DNA of 64,000 nt from Thunnus maccoyii (Eukaryota > Chordata > Actinopteri > Scombriformes > Scombridae): positions 19,368,651 through 19,432,650 of the forward strand of contig NC_056548.1 in assembly GCF_910596095.1 (NCBI RefSeq). The letters are read 5' to 3'. The translations under genes were made by a program, and so were the position numbers. Below, piece after piece: positions 23,671-36,900 of this stretch. Every line of letters starts with the position of its first letter. Position 1 is the stretch's first letter. The notes beneath the pieces are model-generated. The model was not told where the DNA came from. It saw only the letters and a program-made list of their open reading frames with translations, and did no database searches.

Positions 23671-25592
23671 GTTTTGACAAACTTTATTCATAGACTTAAA
23701 TTACAAATTTACAGCACATCATCTCTTCACTGATTCATATATTGCTCATCATGGTCAAACATAGAAAACAGTATTTACAATTTATACATACAGCAGCATA
23801 TAAATACCAAGGAGTGTGTGTGCTTCATCAGTGTGCTTCATTCAGTTTACTTAGTGCAATTTCAAAGCCCTAAAAATGAAAACTATGCAGGAATGTACTG
23901 GTAGTAAGATTTATAGGTCATTTTTGAAATCTTAATAACCAGTAAGGATTTAAAATCATTTGAGATTATATCATGTCATCTAAAGTGAGGACTAATGTCT
24001 CCTGCATAATACTGTAAATGCAGCTCATTTATCACATTACAGCACGTTGTGGTGTATAAAATCCATCATTCTGATGATCAAAATGTTTTTCACAGGACTT
24101 GAGAATCACTCGGTTGCAGCCACCAATAACCGTATACCATTCTGAACTGTTAATAAATTATTATACACATGTGCTTTCATAAGAAAACTAGAATCCCTTA
24201 GATAGTTTGTTTAAATAAATAGTTAAATAAAGCGTTTTTTCCTCCCTTGGGAAGTGAGAACATGCTAGGTGAAATGACTTCATAATGGAGTTGACTTCAC
24301 TGTAAAGCACATTCAGAAGTGTATATTAAACCTGATGGAGACTGGCTGAAATGTTAAAGCACAAAAAGGTGTGATGGGAAAACCCTCGCAGTAGCAAAAA
24401 GAATAAAATAAGATAAACCAAACAAGTTTAACAGAAAATCTCATTGCACATAATTACATAAGCTGTGTTTGTAAGGCAGTAATTCAGATAACCTACATTC
24501 AGTAGGCTACATCATGCCATGAAGTGCCTTTTCCCCTTCAGAAAATTCAAGTACACTTAAAGTTGTTTGTCTTCATAATGTGATCTATAGGAAACAACAA
24601 CACCTAAGAAATGTAGACATTGTAGCACAGCTCCATACAACTCCGATTAGTGAAAAGTGCTGGTATGCCCGTTATATATAAGGGCTGATAGAGTATATCT
24701 CCTTCACAGCACTGTCTGAATGGAAAGTCAATCCCAGCTGAACTGGACATGGTAAACATCAAAGGTAACATTACAATGAAGTCGGCACAAGTGAAGGCCT
24801 GATCTTGTAAACCAGCAAATAAACACTTTACAGACAATAACACAAATCAAAAGCTGTGTCCCAATTGCAACCTGTTCTAACCTGGTTTTGAGTTTGTAGT
24901 GTAACCAAGTCATTGATACACCATTGTCCCACAACACAATGCACACAAGAAAAGGACTGCTTACAAAAAAAGTAACAAATCTTTGGAAAACAGTCTGCTT
25001 TCTTTGTTGAGTTTCCACCTCGACTACTGCTCCCACAAGTCTTTTTCATGGGTCTTTACAAGAGTTGTGGCTGTTGAAAATGCAAACAAAAAACATGTTC
25101 TTCTTTGTTAGATTGTTGAGGTGGTAAGATTTTACTGTCCAGTTCAGTAGTAGATACCCATTAGGTTAAAATATGGACAGGTCCCAGTAGTGTGTTTCAG
25201 CTTTTTAGAGTGAACAATGAAAGAAGAAAACCTCTGTTGGGAAATTAAAAATACATGACGAACTGAAATCAAGAAGAACAGAAGCTAGCCCAGGACTTTG
25301 GCTCTACACTAAATGACCCAATAATAAACTGTGAAGATTTATATATTGTGCATACTTAGGAAATACAGTTCAATTGGGACATGGCTAGAGAGGACAACAG
25401 AAAATACTTGAGCCCCACACATGACACTTCCTGGCCAGTAGAGGGCGAAATACACCTGTGTGATCCAAGGCTAACGTGTGGGCTCAGCAAGGCGGCAATG
25501 TGGTCTGTGGTCCCTCTGTTGGTTCAGATAGCTGGTGGTCTTGTCCCTCTTCACAGCCTGTGCAAACGTATAAAACAGTGATGCTACCGCTT
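23671..25592 (-). other. mfsd2a: Probable 3'UTR of mfsd2a
   Basis: About 1.9 kb of AT-rich non-coding sequence follows the mfsd2a stop. The first minus-strand AATAAA I find is the complement of TTTATT at 23683-23688. Short ORFs here (for example 24604-25049) have no family resemblance. Extent is inferred from the signal only. Confidence 0.5.
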
Positions 25593-28500
25593 CTACACGC
25601 TGCTCCCAAGTGCTGAAGTTTCAGACTCAGAATCTGCTTCAGAGTCCCTGTTGGATAGAAAACAGCCAGTAGTCACAACCAAAGGACTCGGCTTGTTCAA
25701 ACTGAATGAATGAATGAATTTGATGATTTGAGGATGAAAACACAAAGGCTTATTTCCATCATCCTCTGGTATAACACATAACACACCATGAGATAAAAGC
25801 AAAAACAACAGGACAGCAAACAAAGACAATACAATCAACATGTAAACAGCTGGCAGCGGGGTAGCTATGGCAATATGCTCATGTTTTCTTGGTCATAAAA
25901 AGTTAGAATTAAAATTGAATATGCTGCATGGTACTTTGAGGCCACTTTAAATGAGTCCTGTGAAACACTTTCAGATTCGTGGGCAGATTATTCCGCTGTA
26001 CTGCTGCACTGTAGAGAAATGAGTTTTTGCACATTAGGCTATTGAATTGTTGGGGTGCATAATATATGCCAATACTGGGGCAAAACGTTTTTTTTTTTTC
26101 AGGGTTTCATTTGAATTTAGCTCAGGTAAACAGAACAAAACTCAATTTAGCATCTTACTGTGAAGCATTGGTTTGTTTACTGTGGTCATGCAAGAGTCCT
26201 GCTGCACAGTAGACACAGTAGATGTCATCCTGGATCAAGTTTAAACTTCCATGTTGTTGTTTGGTGCTTGTGTGTGCATTTCACTCTCACTTACAGCATT
26301 CGTTGCAGTATTTTTTGGTTGTACTGCCTCCTTTCCTCATCGATAGGGTAGGTCTTGATTATTAACAGCCCAACGGCGATAAGAACCACCGGCACTGGAG
26401 AGACCAGCACCTTTAGGGTTGAGCTGACTGCCGCGGGTTGTGAGCAGTCCCCGGTCACATAGCCTGCAAATCTTCAAAAAAATGCAGATAAAGGGAGAGA
26501 CGTTGAGCTGATGTGAATACAGTTTGGCAAGATTGTTAGTGGAAGGATTATGTGATTGTTAAACACATGACCAGTGGGCTGATGAATGAATGTTGAGCTA
26601 ATCTCATATACTGTTGGAGCAAAATAGTCTTAAAATTCCTGTCTTCTGCTCTAAGATCACAGCAGACTCAGTATTAACAAAATTTTAAGGATGACAGTGA
26701 GGGTGAAAACAAAAAAGTACACAATATGGGTAGTAAAAAAAAAAAAAAGATTAACTTACTCTAAACTGAGGGTCGAGATACCCAAGGATACTCCAGAGGC
26801 AAACTTGATAAAGAAGACATAGAAGGAGTAGAAGAGGGCTTCATGACCATGAATGTCTGGGTTCTTGATCTTAAAGTCATCCACGACATCAGGAAGCATT
26901 GACCTGTGAGCATAAAACACAACATTTGGAAGGAAAAAATTAGATGCAATCAACAAAACTCCCCCAGTGATACATCTATGTGTGGATCCAGGGAAGGACA
27001 AACTCGTGCTCACCATGGCAGGAGGAAAGCTGCTGCCACGCTCACACCTGCTGCCACCGAGACCAAGTAGGAAATGACCAGATTGCTCTTAATGGAGATG
27101 ATCAGGATCATGAAGGGTACTGCCCACTATGGAGAGACAGAAGGATCATTCAATAAGAACACATTGACAGAAAATTATTCAGCAACAATTAATTGTTCAG
27201 TCATTTTTCAAGGCAAAAAAGGGGCAAACATTCTCTGGTCCCAGCTTCTCAAATATGAGGATTTGCTTATTTTCTTTGGGTTTCAGACTGTTGGTTGGAC
27301 AAAACAAACAATTTGAAAACATCAATTCAGGTGTCACACATCAAAAGCATCCTCTACTAACCGTCATGCCGAAGTAAACTGCTGTCTTCTTCCCAAACCG
27401 TGTCAGGAACCACTGCCAAAACGGGATGGTTAGAGTGCCAGACACCTGAAAAATAGTGACAAAGAATTATCAGTATTGTTATTCCATTAGATGTCCTTTT
27501 GTAAGCGTTCAGAAGAGTAAAAGAACAAGGGATGTGCACAGTTAATTGAGGATTGATTATTACAATTAAAACATCTGATTCATCTGGAATGACTCAATAG
27601 CCAGATTAGCTTTTTATTTTCAAAATGAAAATATTGCTATGTGGTTGTCCATGTTCAGATGTGACTGTTTAGTGTGTTTGTAGCAATATAGATTATTCTA
27701 TTCTATTATTATAGGTATATTCTATTGTATAGCTATTCATATATTATTAATAAATCCTTTGTGTTGCTGTGTTTTAAAACAGTAGAGGATAGAGATGTTC
27801 CAATTCTGTAAACTTTATTTTAAGGAGCCTGCTTTCTTTGTTCCCATGTATGTATGTTCTTGGTAATATTTCAATTAAATCACAAAAAAAAACAAGCAAA
27901 AAACTAAAAATAATGAAGAAACATACTTTACACTGAAAGCAGTTCTGACTAAGCCTCATTAAAGATTGTGGAAAATGTGGGAACCAGAAGAGGAAAAAAG
28001 TGAAGTCTGGAGGAGGAGTTCAAGGGAAAAGGGCACAATATGCCATGTGGGGTCTTGACTTAACCCTGCAGGGGAGAGACAACCTTTGACCTCTTGGCCA
28101 AATGACCACACAAGAACAAGCTTGCCACTGAAACCTCAGCAGCCTGAGAAAGGACATGAGAATCAACTGTGAGCAAATACAGTGGAAAATAATTCCTTTC
28201 TCCCCCTACACTCCCACCTCTCCAAAATATGATACACGGTGCCCAAAAATGTTTCCACTCCTAATCAGAGGGAAAGGCAACAGAGCAGAAAACAGCGGGA
28301 GGAGGATGGAAAGGAGTGTGCAAGCAATGGTGGCAGTTCCCATGGTGGCAGTGAAGGATTGCCAGGGCAACAAAAGCTCCACTGTGTGCCTGTCTCTCCC
28401 TTGATCTGCTGCTAACACGGAGTGAGTGTGTGACTGGGAGATAGGTTCCCAGGGGCCCAAACAACATCTCCTCTCACCCTGAAAATCTGCCCTTTCAGCC

Positions 28501-31500
28501 CCAGTGCCATGCCTGTCCTCTTGTCAGGAAAGGCCTCTGAGTATTGGTCGCAGATTGTACAGATGTCCTCCAAATCTCATGCTGATTATGGATTTTACAA
28601 GCAGAGGAAAATAGAAACACTCACCATGATTACCAAGAGAATATTCTGATAGTCTTTCCGATGGCCGAGGGCGTATGTGATGAAAAGGGCAAAGTTTCCC
28701 TCCAGTAGCTGTAAAAGACAAATGAAGAAAGTTACTTTTAATTATGACAACTTCAACATCAAATATGAGGCAGATAATGAAATGCAGTATTACCATGAAG
28801 GCAAGAGAGGTGAAGAGGAAGCCAATGACCAGTTTGACATACGGTCCGTGACTCATCACCACCCACAGGCCCTGACGGAAGGTGAGGGGCTCTGTTTTTT
28901 TTTGGCCGGTGTCTAGAATCAGACATGGAGAAGAAAACACAGTTAAGACAGCTGAAAATCTCTGCTGTAAGGAATCTAATACACAAAACGGAGCCATTAA
29001 TGTTCAGGTATTTGTGTCATTGGTAAGTAGGAAAAAAGTGTTGCACACTCCGGCTCCATATGCATCATCTGTTATTTAGATGATGTTTCAGCCCTCAGGC
29101 CTTCTTCAAGATCAGTGGTATGGTATGTTATGTAGGCCACACCATAGTAACAAATCTGATGGTGATTAGACAATCATGTTCCACCAGGGTGAGAAAAAAA
29201 ATCAAGAGGCCTTTCAGCGAAGCAAAACTCTTAACAAACTATGACAGGAACTACAGCCAATCAAATTACTTTAAACAAAGTGACAAGAACCATTACTTCT
29301 CATAACACATATAGAGATTTAAATTCTACATTACAATACTTTGGTTACTTCCAGCGGCAGTTGCCCTCAGGGATAGGTGTTAAAGTATCTTGGGTAGGTA
29401 TTGATTGAGTGGGAGGTAAATATGAGTGTGTTTTTACCTGTTTTATATACCATGAGAGGACATTCTTTGAATACACCATTGAGTTAACAATCAGAATCAT
29501 ATATATAACAATGTTTTGCTATTATTCCCATTATCTGTTCTGCACCCTTAGAATACTCTGTTGTAAACATTATATGGTCATTTGATTTCACTGTAGGTTA
29601 ATTTTTTAATAGATCAGACATAGGTCTGTCTTTATTCTAGCAGCAGTGTCATTTAGGACAGATTTCTTGTATCCTCTTCGTTGAAAGTTGTTTTTCATTT
29701 CATTCATGTTCCTGTCAAAATCATCAGTTTTCTGGCAAGTTCATTTTAATCTGCTAAAAGGGAGACTATTTTTTAACGGTAAGGGATGATCAGAGTCTGC
29801 CCATAGTAAGGTATTTCTAGCTGTTTTCTCTCTAATGATTCATAAATCTAGAAAACGGATGCATTTGTAGTCATATCCATAGTAAATGACAAAAATTCAG
29901 AACATGAGTTGAGGTATGTAAAAAATGACTCTAGCTGGGTGTTGGAACCTTAAACTAGACAAAACACGTCATCCAAGTACCTCTTCCATAAGATTATATT
30001 TTTCTTGAAGCCATGAGGAGTAAATAAACTTCTCTTCAAACATACAAGATAGAAAATGAGGGTAAGAAAGTAAGTATTGCAGGGCCTCAATACCTCCATC
30101 TTGTGGTATGGATGTATACATAGCATCACATCAAAAGGACACTAAATAAAGTTCCTCCTTGTCTAAGAGAGGGTTGATGGATTCTATAATATTTACTATT
30201 TGTGCTTTGTAAAGGAAGGAAGGTTCTCAGCTAATGGACTGATAAAGTAATCTACAAAGGTAGACAAACTAGAGTTAAGAGAGCCAATACTGGTAACAAT
30301 GAGTTGGCCTGGAGGATGTTCAAGACTTCTATGTATTTTTGGTAATGCATAAAAAGTCGGAATGACATGTGTTCAACTTTTAGAAAGTCATATTCTTTTC
30401 TAGAAATTTCACCATTCTGTAACAGATTCTCAAGTGCTTCATGAGAAATGTTCTTAAAAGACTGTTTTGGGTCCCCTGTAAAGTTCATTGTAAAACATCT
30501 CATCAGAAAGTTGTCTTAGACATTCATTTACATAATCAACATTACTCATGACCACAGTAGAACCCCCTTTGTCTGCTTGTTTAATGATAATAGATTAATC
30601 TAACTGAAGTCCTTATTGGCTGCCCTTAAGGAGTTGGAGTCAGATTTTGTCTCATTTTTATCTTGCAGAGACATGATGATGATGATATTTTGCAAACAAT
30701 TGGAGTGATGGAGGCCAAGTGTAAGGACAACAGATAACAGACTGATACAAACTTCAAATCAGAGGAGGTACAAAATCATTGTCCCAGGTCAAGACCAAGT
30801 CCTAAATTTTGTGTTTTGAGTCCTACACAATTGATCAAGCACTCTTCACTGAAGTTTATTGCCATTTAAATTTTTATCTTTAATCATTACTTTCAAATAA
30901 ACTCCAAATAAACTACAATCATTTGTCATTTCTGAGCTCGGTGTTTTGCATATTTCTGTTTTGTTGACCACCGCAGAATCATTACGTGCAAATGTGATCA
31001 TCTGAAGTTCATCTGCTGTCAGGAAAATAAAGACTTGACTGGTATGGATATCTTTTTATAGCATAATATTCCATGTTTGGGCTTGGGGATGATGTGAAGT
31101 CATTCCAAGGTCAAAGGCTGAAGCTAAAGTCTGATTGAAGTCACAAGTCACTGGTGTTAAAGTGCAAGTCACAAGTTACAAGTTTTTTTAAAATTAAGTC
31201 AGACTTAAAGTCATCAGATTCATGTGTCTCCACTGAATATTATAAATATTCCACAGTGGTGTTTGGTAAATAACAACTTCTCTAATGGATTCATACCTTT
31301 TTTCTCCTTGACGCCCAAAAACAAGATTGCAGCACAGAGGATGTAGATGATGCATATCACCCCTGAAGCAATCAGGTAAGCTTGTTTCTGAGGACAGAGG
31401 AGACAACATTAGCTTGGACTAACACTCATGTACGCGCTGCATCAAACAGTTACCAATATCATAATTTATCTGACACAATGACTAAAAAAAGTCTCACCGT

Positions 31501-33897
31501 CTCATCCAGTGAAACTCTGGATGTGTTGATTGAGGAGTTTCTGCTGTCTGGGGCATCAGGCTCAGTGGGGCAATCTTGGGTTCTACCTACTATCTGTCCC
31601 TGGATGGCAGTGCCCAAAACCGAACCGAGCACCTCCACCATCATACCTGAGAGCAACAGAGGAACAGAGCGTCAACGCGTGAACAACATAAGCCATGTAT
31701 AACTATTTGATCACATAGGAGAACTGGCATACGGTAAGCGGTGGCAGAATCTCTCTCTTTCTGCTCGCTGCTGATGAACATGGTGAGGGCTGAGTAGGGC
31801 ACATGGAAGCACTGAAAAAGGTGCACAAACACACAGTTAGCGTACACAATGGGACCAAGGGGAGCAAAGTGCTGGGGAATGGTCAACATGGTAGGTTAGG
31901 TACTAACCGTCTGCATTGACTGGAAGAGGCAGTAAAAGATCAGGTACCAGATGACCTTCCCTTCCTCAAATGGAGGCACGTACCAGATCATGAAGTAAGT
32001 CAACACAGCAAAGGGAGTAGAGAGGAGGATCCTGGAAATAAAGGAGTGGAGGATTATTTAGGACACAGACTGATGAAAACATGTTACAACTTGCAGTGTT
32101 CTCAAACAAAAAGTGTGTTTTTTCTAATTTGAGTCACTATAAGCATTGCATTCTGTGCTGTTAACAAAAAGTGTGCCTGCTGTTTCACGCCACTAAAGAG
32201 TGTGTTTACTGAATTCTGCCAACTGCTACTGTAGCTTTACCCCCCTGACCCCCCTTTACATTTTTCTTTCCTTACAGTCACTTCTTTTTCCACTCTATCC
32301 CTGCCGCTTTGTGAATAATCCACTTAATCCTGCCTTGTTAGAGCTCGTGTGTGGAGAAAGGGCTGCATAAGGAGATGAGGGTGGGCTGGTGGGGCCACTC
32401 TGGCCCACCTCGCTCTCACCCCACTCACTGTCACAGCCGCTCTGTGGCTGAGTCTCAAAAGCCTTTTTCCTCTGCTTTGTATGCCCTCCAGCTGACCTCA
32501 ATGCCAGACCTCAGTGGAGAAACTGACAATACACAGGACTTCACCCAAACAGTACAGCTAAAAATCCACAATGCAGATGAGAAAATTGAAATGTTATCGT
32601 TAGGACTCGGGCATGGATGCAGAGCAGTGAGGAGAAAAATTGAAAAATATTTCCGTGCCAACAGGAAACCGTGTCTCTTGCTTGCAGTTGCATCAATAGC
32701 AAACACCCCGACAAGTGCTAGAGCTGAAACAACTTGTAGATTAATCAAGTAGGCAACAGAAAATTTATCAGCAACTATTTGGTGATTAATTAATCATTTA
32801 AGTAATTTTTCACGCAAAAAAGCTACACACATTCTCTGACTCCAGCTTCTCAAACTTGAGGATTTGCCATTTTTCTTTCTGAGTGAGAGTAAACTGAATA
32901 TCTTTGGGTTTTGGACTGTTGGTCGAATAAAACACACAATTTGAAGATGCCATCTAGGGTTAATGTAACTGTGGAAATGTGTGACTTTTTAAAACTGTTT
33001 TCTGATGTTTTATGGATGAAACGATAAATTGAGAACATACTAGTTGCAGCTCGTAAGTAAAGAGCTACACTTTTTAAATTCATCCTCTGCAGCGCTGTGA
33101 AATGAAAAACTAACATCTAAACCAATATTTTTGCCTTTACTTTGTTTTTGAGTTGTTATGCAGTAGAGATAAATGACGATTCTCACTGGGGGCCATACCA
33201 CCAAACACAGAGAGATGTTTCTTTATTAAATGTAACACTTCCTCACTCATGCCTGGTCATATGAAACCACCTAACACACCTTCTTGTGTGACACACACAC
33301 ACACAGAGGAAATAAGAAAGCCCCTCTTGGTTCCTTCTAATGTCTGACTGAATTAGGTTAATGGAAACTAATTTATCTTGAAGTAGAAGCCAGGGAGTAT
33401 TTTGACTGACAGTTTCGCACACTGACATGTCTAATTGAACACCGATTACAGACTCTGTATGTGTCACATTTGGAGGTCAGTAACACACAGGAAATAACAT
33501 TGACTAACATTTTGTATATGTACATAATGTTATAAATGTCTCAATAAGAAATTAACAGAGTGCATTCACAAAAGAACTGCTGTTTCTTTGTCAAATAAAA
33601 ATACATTTCCAAAAAAAAAAAAAAAGCAAAAATGTTCTGGTGTCCAGCAGTAATATCTTCATGTGAAATGTTTTCAGCATGAATAGACGTCTGTCTAATG
33701 ACCTCAGTTGTTCTGGCAGCTGGTTGACTCACTTCCATTTGTAAAGCTAAACAGGCCACAGAGGATCATGTACATGTTGCCTTTTTAAGAATGACTTCCA
33801 TTATTTCAACCATGTGCCACATCAATGCTCTTGACCCAAGGTAACCTCTATCTGCTTTTGCTAAACCCCCCCCCCAAACAGTTTAGGACATCAAACG

Positions 33898-33941
<44 letters not shown>

Positions 33942-36900
33942 TCTACACTTGACACACCCCTCCTATTGGTTTGGAGCTGATGGTGTGTTGTGGGTTGGAC
34001 CAATCACAGCAGAAGCCGGTAAAATCTCCCCTCCCCCCACAACATGCAGCTTAATGTGCACAGCCACATTTCTACTTTCTAGTTTCTACTATGTAAGATT
34101 GACAATATACTCCATCCTGTGAGACAATAGGAATTTGTTAGCAGAAAGATTGTGCTATACTGTTTATGTCAAGTTACGTTATGTTAAACATCTTTATTAG
34201 ATCTTTGTAGTAAGATCAAATCAATGAGCAGAACATTGATGAGCAGAACACTTGTGGCAATGATTTACAGGATTTTTGTCTTAATGGGACTTAATATTTG
34301 GATTTATTGGGAGCTGCGACAATTAGTCGATCAACAGAAAATTAATTGGCAACTATTTTGATAATCAATTAGTCTTTCTTTAAGCAAAAATGCCAAACAT
34401 TTGCTGGTTCTCGTTTTTTTTTTTTTAATTGTGAGGCTTTGCAGTTTTTCTCTGTTTTATATAATTGTAAATGTAATATTTTTGGGTTTTGGACTGTTGG
34501 TCAGACAAAACAAGACATATGAACATATGAAAATCATAACAAACATTTTTCACTAATATCTGACATTTAATAGACTGAACGATTAATTGATAATGATTTA
34601 TTTATCATTATCATTCACCAGATTAGCCAAAAACAGACATTGCCTTCCAGTTATTTGAACTATAAACTATTTCCACAAAATTAACTACTTTGGATATAAT
34701 TGTGACGTACTATAATAGCAGATTTTATCCATTATGCCAATCAATATACACACATCCAGGCAACTGAAGGTACCCTGTAGAGACTAGTAGTGCTACGGAG
34801 CAATGTTTTTATGAATGTGTCCTCATTTTGTTTGTATTACACACGCGCTGGCGGATGCACAAACATGTGCACAACCACACAGGACACTATGGTTTCACAC
34901 TATTCCACTCATCTACAGGTACTGGTAACACGCCAAGAAACACAGCAATGCACCAATAAATACACTCATGGTTTCTGCAAGGCTCACCAACTTAAATATA
35001 AAACTTTTAAAAGACCTTATTAATATCACAAGTTATTTTTAATATTTGTATCACAATCATACTGTCCAAAGTATGTAAGTATGATGGTATCATGATGGTA
35101 GGGACGATATGGCCAAGATATATTATTATTATTATTTCACATTGTTTTACTAGTTCCCACACGCATATAACAATAATTATAATGATATAATTCATTTAAT
35201 TAATGTCATCTGTACCCAGACAAATAGCAGAAAATGAATGAATGGATCAACCAATGAAAAATGATTAATTCCCTTAAGTTTTCGCTGAAATCGACAACTA
35301 TTCCACTTTTAGTTTATAGGTGTATAATGTAACCAGACAGCCTGCAATTGAATACAATTTTTTAAATAACTAACATTACAAGATAAAGTATTTAGACTTC
35401 TGTAAATTAAATATAAGACTTTTAAATACCTTTTCCTTTTTTGAGGAAACTGTATTCAGTGATTTTTAAGACTTTTCAAGACCTGCAGATACCCTGAGGC
35501 TTCAAGGATACACATAATGAGTTTTGGTGAGTAAGACTCATTGTAAATTTACTTACAATTTGCTTACAAGAAAACTCCAGAGGGCACCTTTAAAATGTGC
35601 CTTCCAGCACACATGGCTAAACCTAAGAGTCACTTCCAAAATATGAATAATGAGTCATAACTAAAAATTTTAAAAAGCTGGTAGATTTCATCACACATCA
35701 GCAACCAGAATGAGGTGAAAACAATCAGCTGCTGTTTGTGCATTAGCAAGGTTACTGCTGCGGCTATAATATGCGTCATAGGGATTTCTGATGCACATAT
35801 TAAATGCACCATTTCATACAGACTACATTGCACCACTTATTCTTCCTGAGTAGCCACTTCAACCTTGTTGCCAAGGTTACTGCTAATGGCTCATGAGCTG
35901 GTCATCCTTACATTTTTCTCTCCACTCAATATGCTACCCACTCATTTTCAGTATTTTCTTATTATTGCTTAATTTCCTCTTTGAACCTGTCATAAAATGC
36001 ATGTGCTGCTTGTGTGAGACTCCTACCAGGGCATCATGCGGCCAATGCTGGTCCATCTACTCCGGCTCACCAGGAAACCCACTGTTGGGTCTGTGACTGC
36101 ATCCCAAGCGCGGCCCACAAACAGGATGATAGAAGCATAGAAAGGATCCAACTAGAGGGACAATAAGGAAAAAAGAGTGAGACATGAAGCCAAAATAAAG
36201 AGGATGCCAAATACTACCTCATATGGCACTGCTGACTGGCTTCAGTGAATGGTTCAAAAGAGCCGGAACACCAAGTAGGTTATGGGGACATTTTGAGGCT
36301 TTGTAACTGCTTAGAGTACAACAGCAGTGAACTATACAACATTGTCATTTATCTAAGAACAAAGTAGCATTCAGTGCCGCTTTAATGATCTCATTCCCTG
36401 GGCTGAATGGCCTTTATTTAAGTTCTTGCTGTGTACAGTGGAAATCTCTAATTAATTGCTAATTGAGTAACAAAGCAAAGCAGTAGGAGTTCAGGTTAAT
36501 GCGCTTGACCAGCTACTGCAGGATGGAGACTGTTAAACTGATACTTGGCTGAGAAAAAAATACAAGCTTTCGCCTTGAAGCTTATCAGTGTGTGTAGCTA
36601 CTAGAATAATGCAAAGATAGGGGGACAAGTTTACAACTATCTTCGTGGAATTCACAGATAACCTTTGTTTGAAAGAGTAGTTTTCTGGTTATACAAAATG
36701 TCTTTTTTGTTAGTGTGTCGAAAATTTCAAGAAAATCCTGTTTTCTGGCTTTGACAAATGACGTCCCAAAGCGTGTGTCTTTGTGTAGCATTTGTGTAGC
36801 TCTTGTCAATCACCTGGGCAACATCCAGCAGGTAGATCTGGAGGAAAAAGCCGAGAGCGCTCCCTGTGATCTGGTAGGGAGCCCCACCGATGGCATAGCA

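Larger units (their letters stand above)
31812..36813 (-). other. mfsd2a: mfsd2a introns 2-4: non-coding with repeats and an AC microsatellite
   Basis: Intron 3 (32032-36026) is the largest of these. It carries two family B copies, a C-homopolymer (about 33867-33876) followed closely by (AC)n at 33901-33938, and AT-rich sequence with TTA repeats near 35.1 kb. I see no hidden gene; ORFs here are short and unlike any family. Confidence 0.6.

Noticed and set aside
24604-25049. Overlapping minus-strand ORFs of 73-102 codons downstream of mfsd2a
   Set aside because: They overlap in different frames, show no domain or splice logic, and lie in the likely mfsd2a 3'UTR.
33860-33940. C-run and AC repeat considered as a structured regulatory element
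   Set aside because: Simple-sequence composition explains it; no partner motif or gene start nearby.
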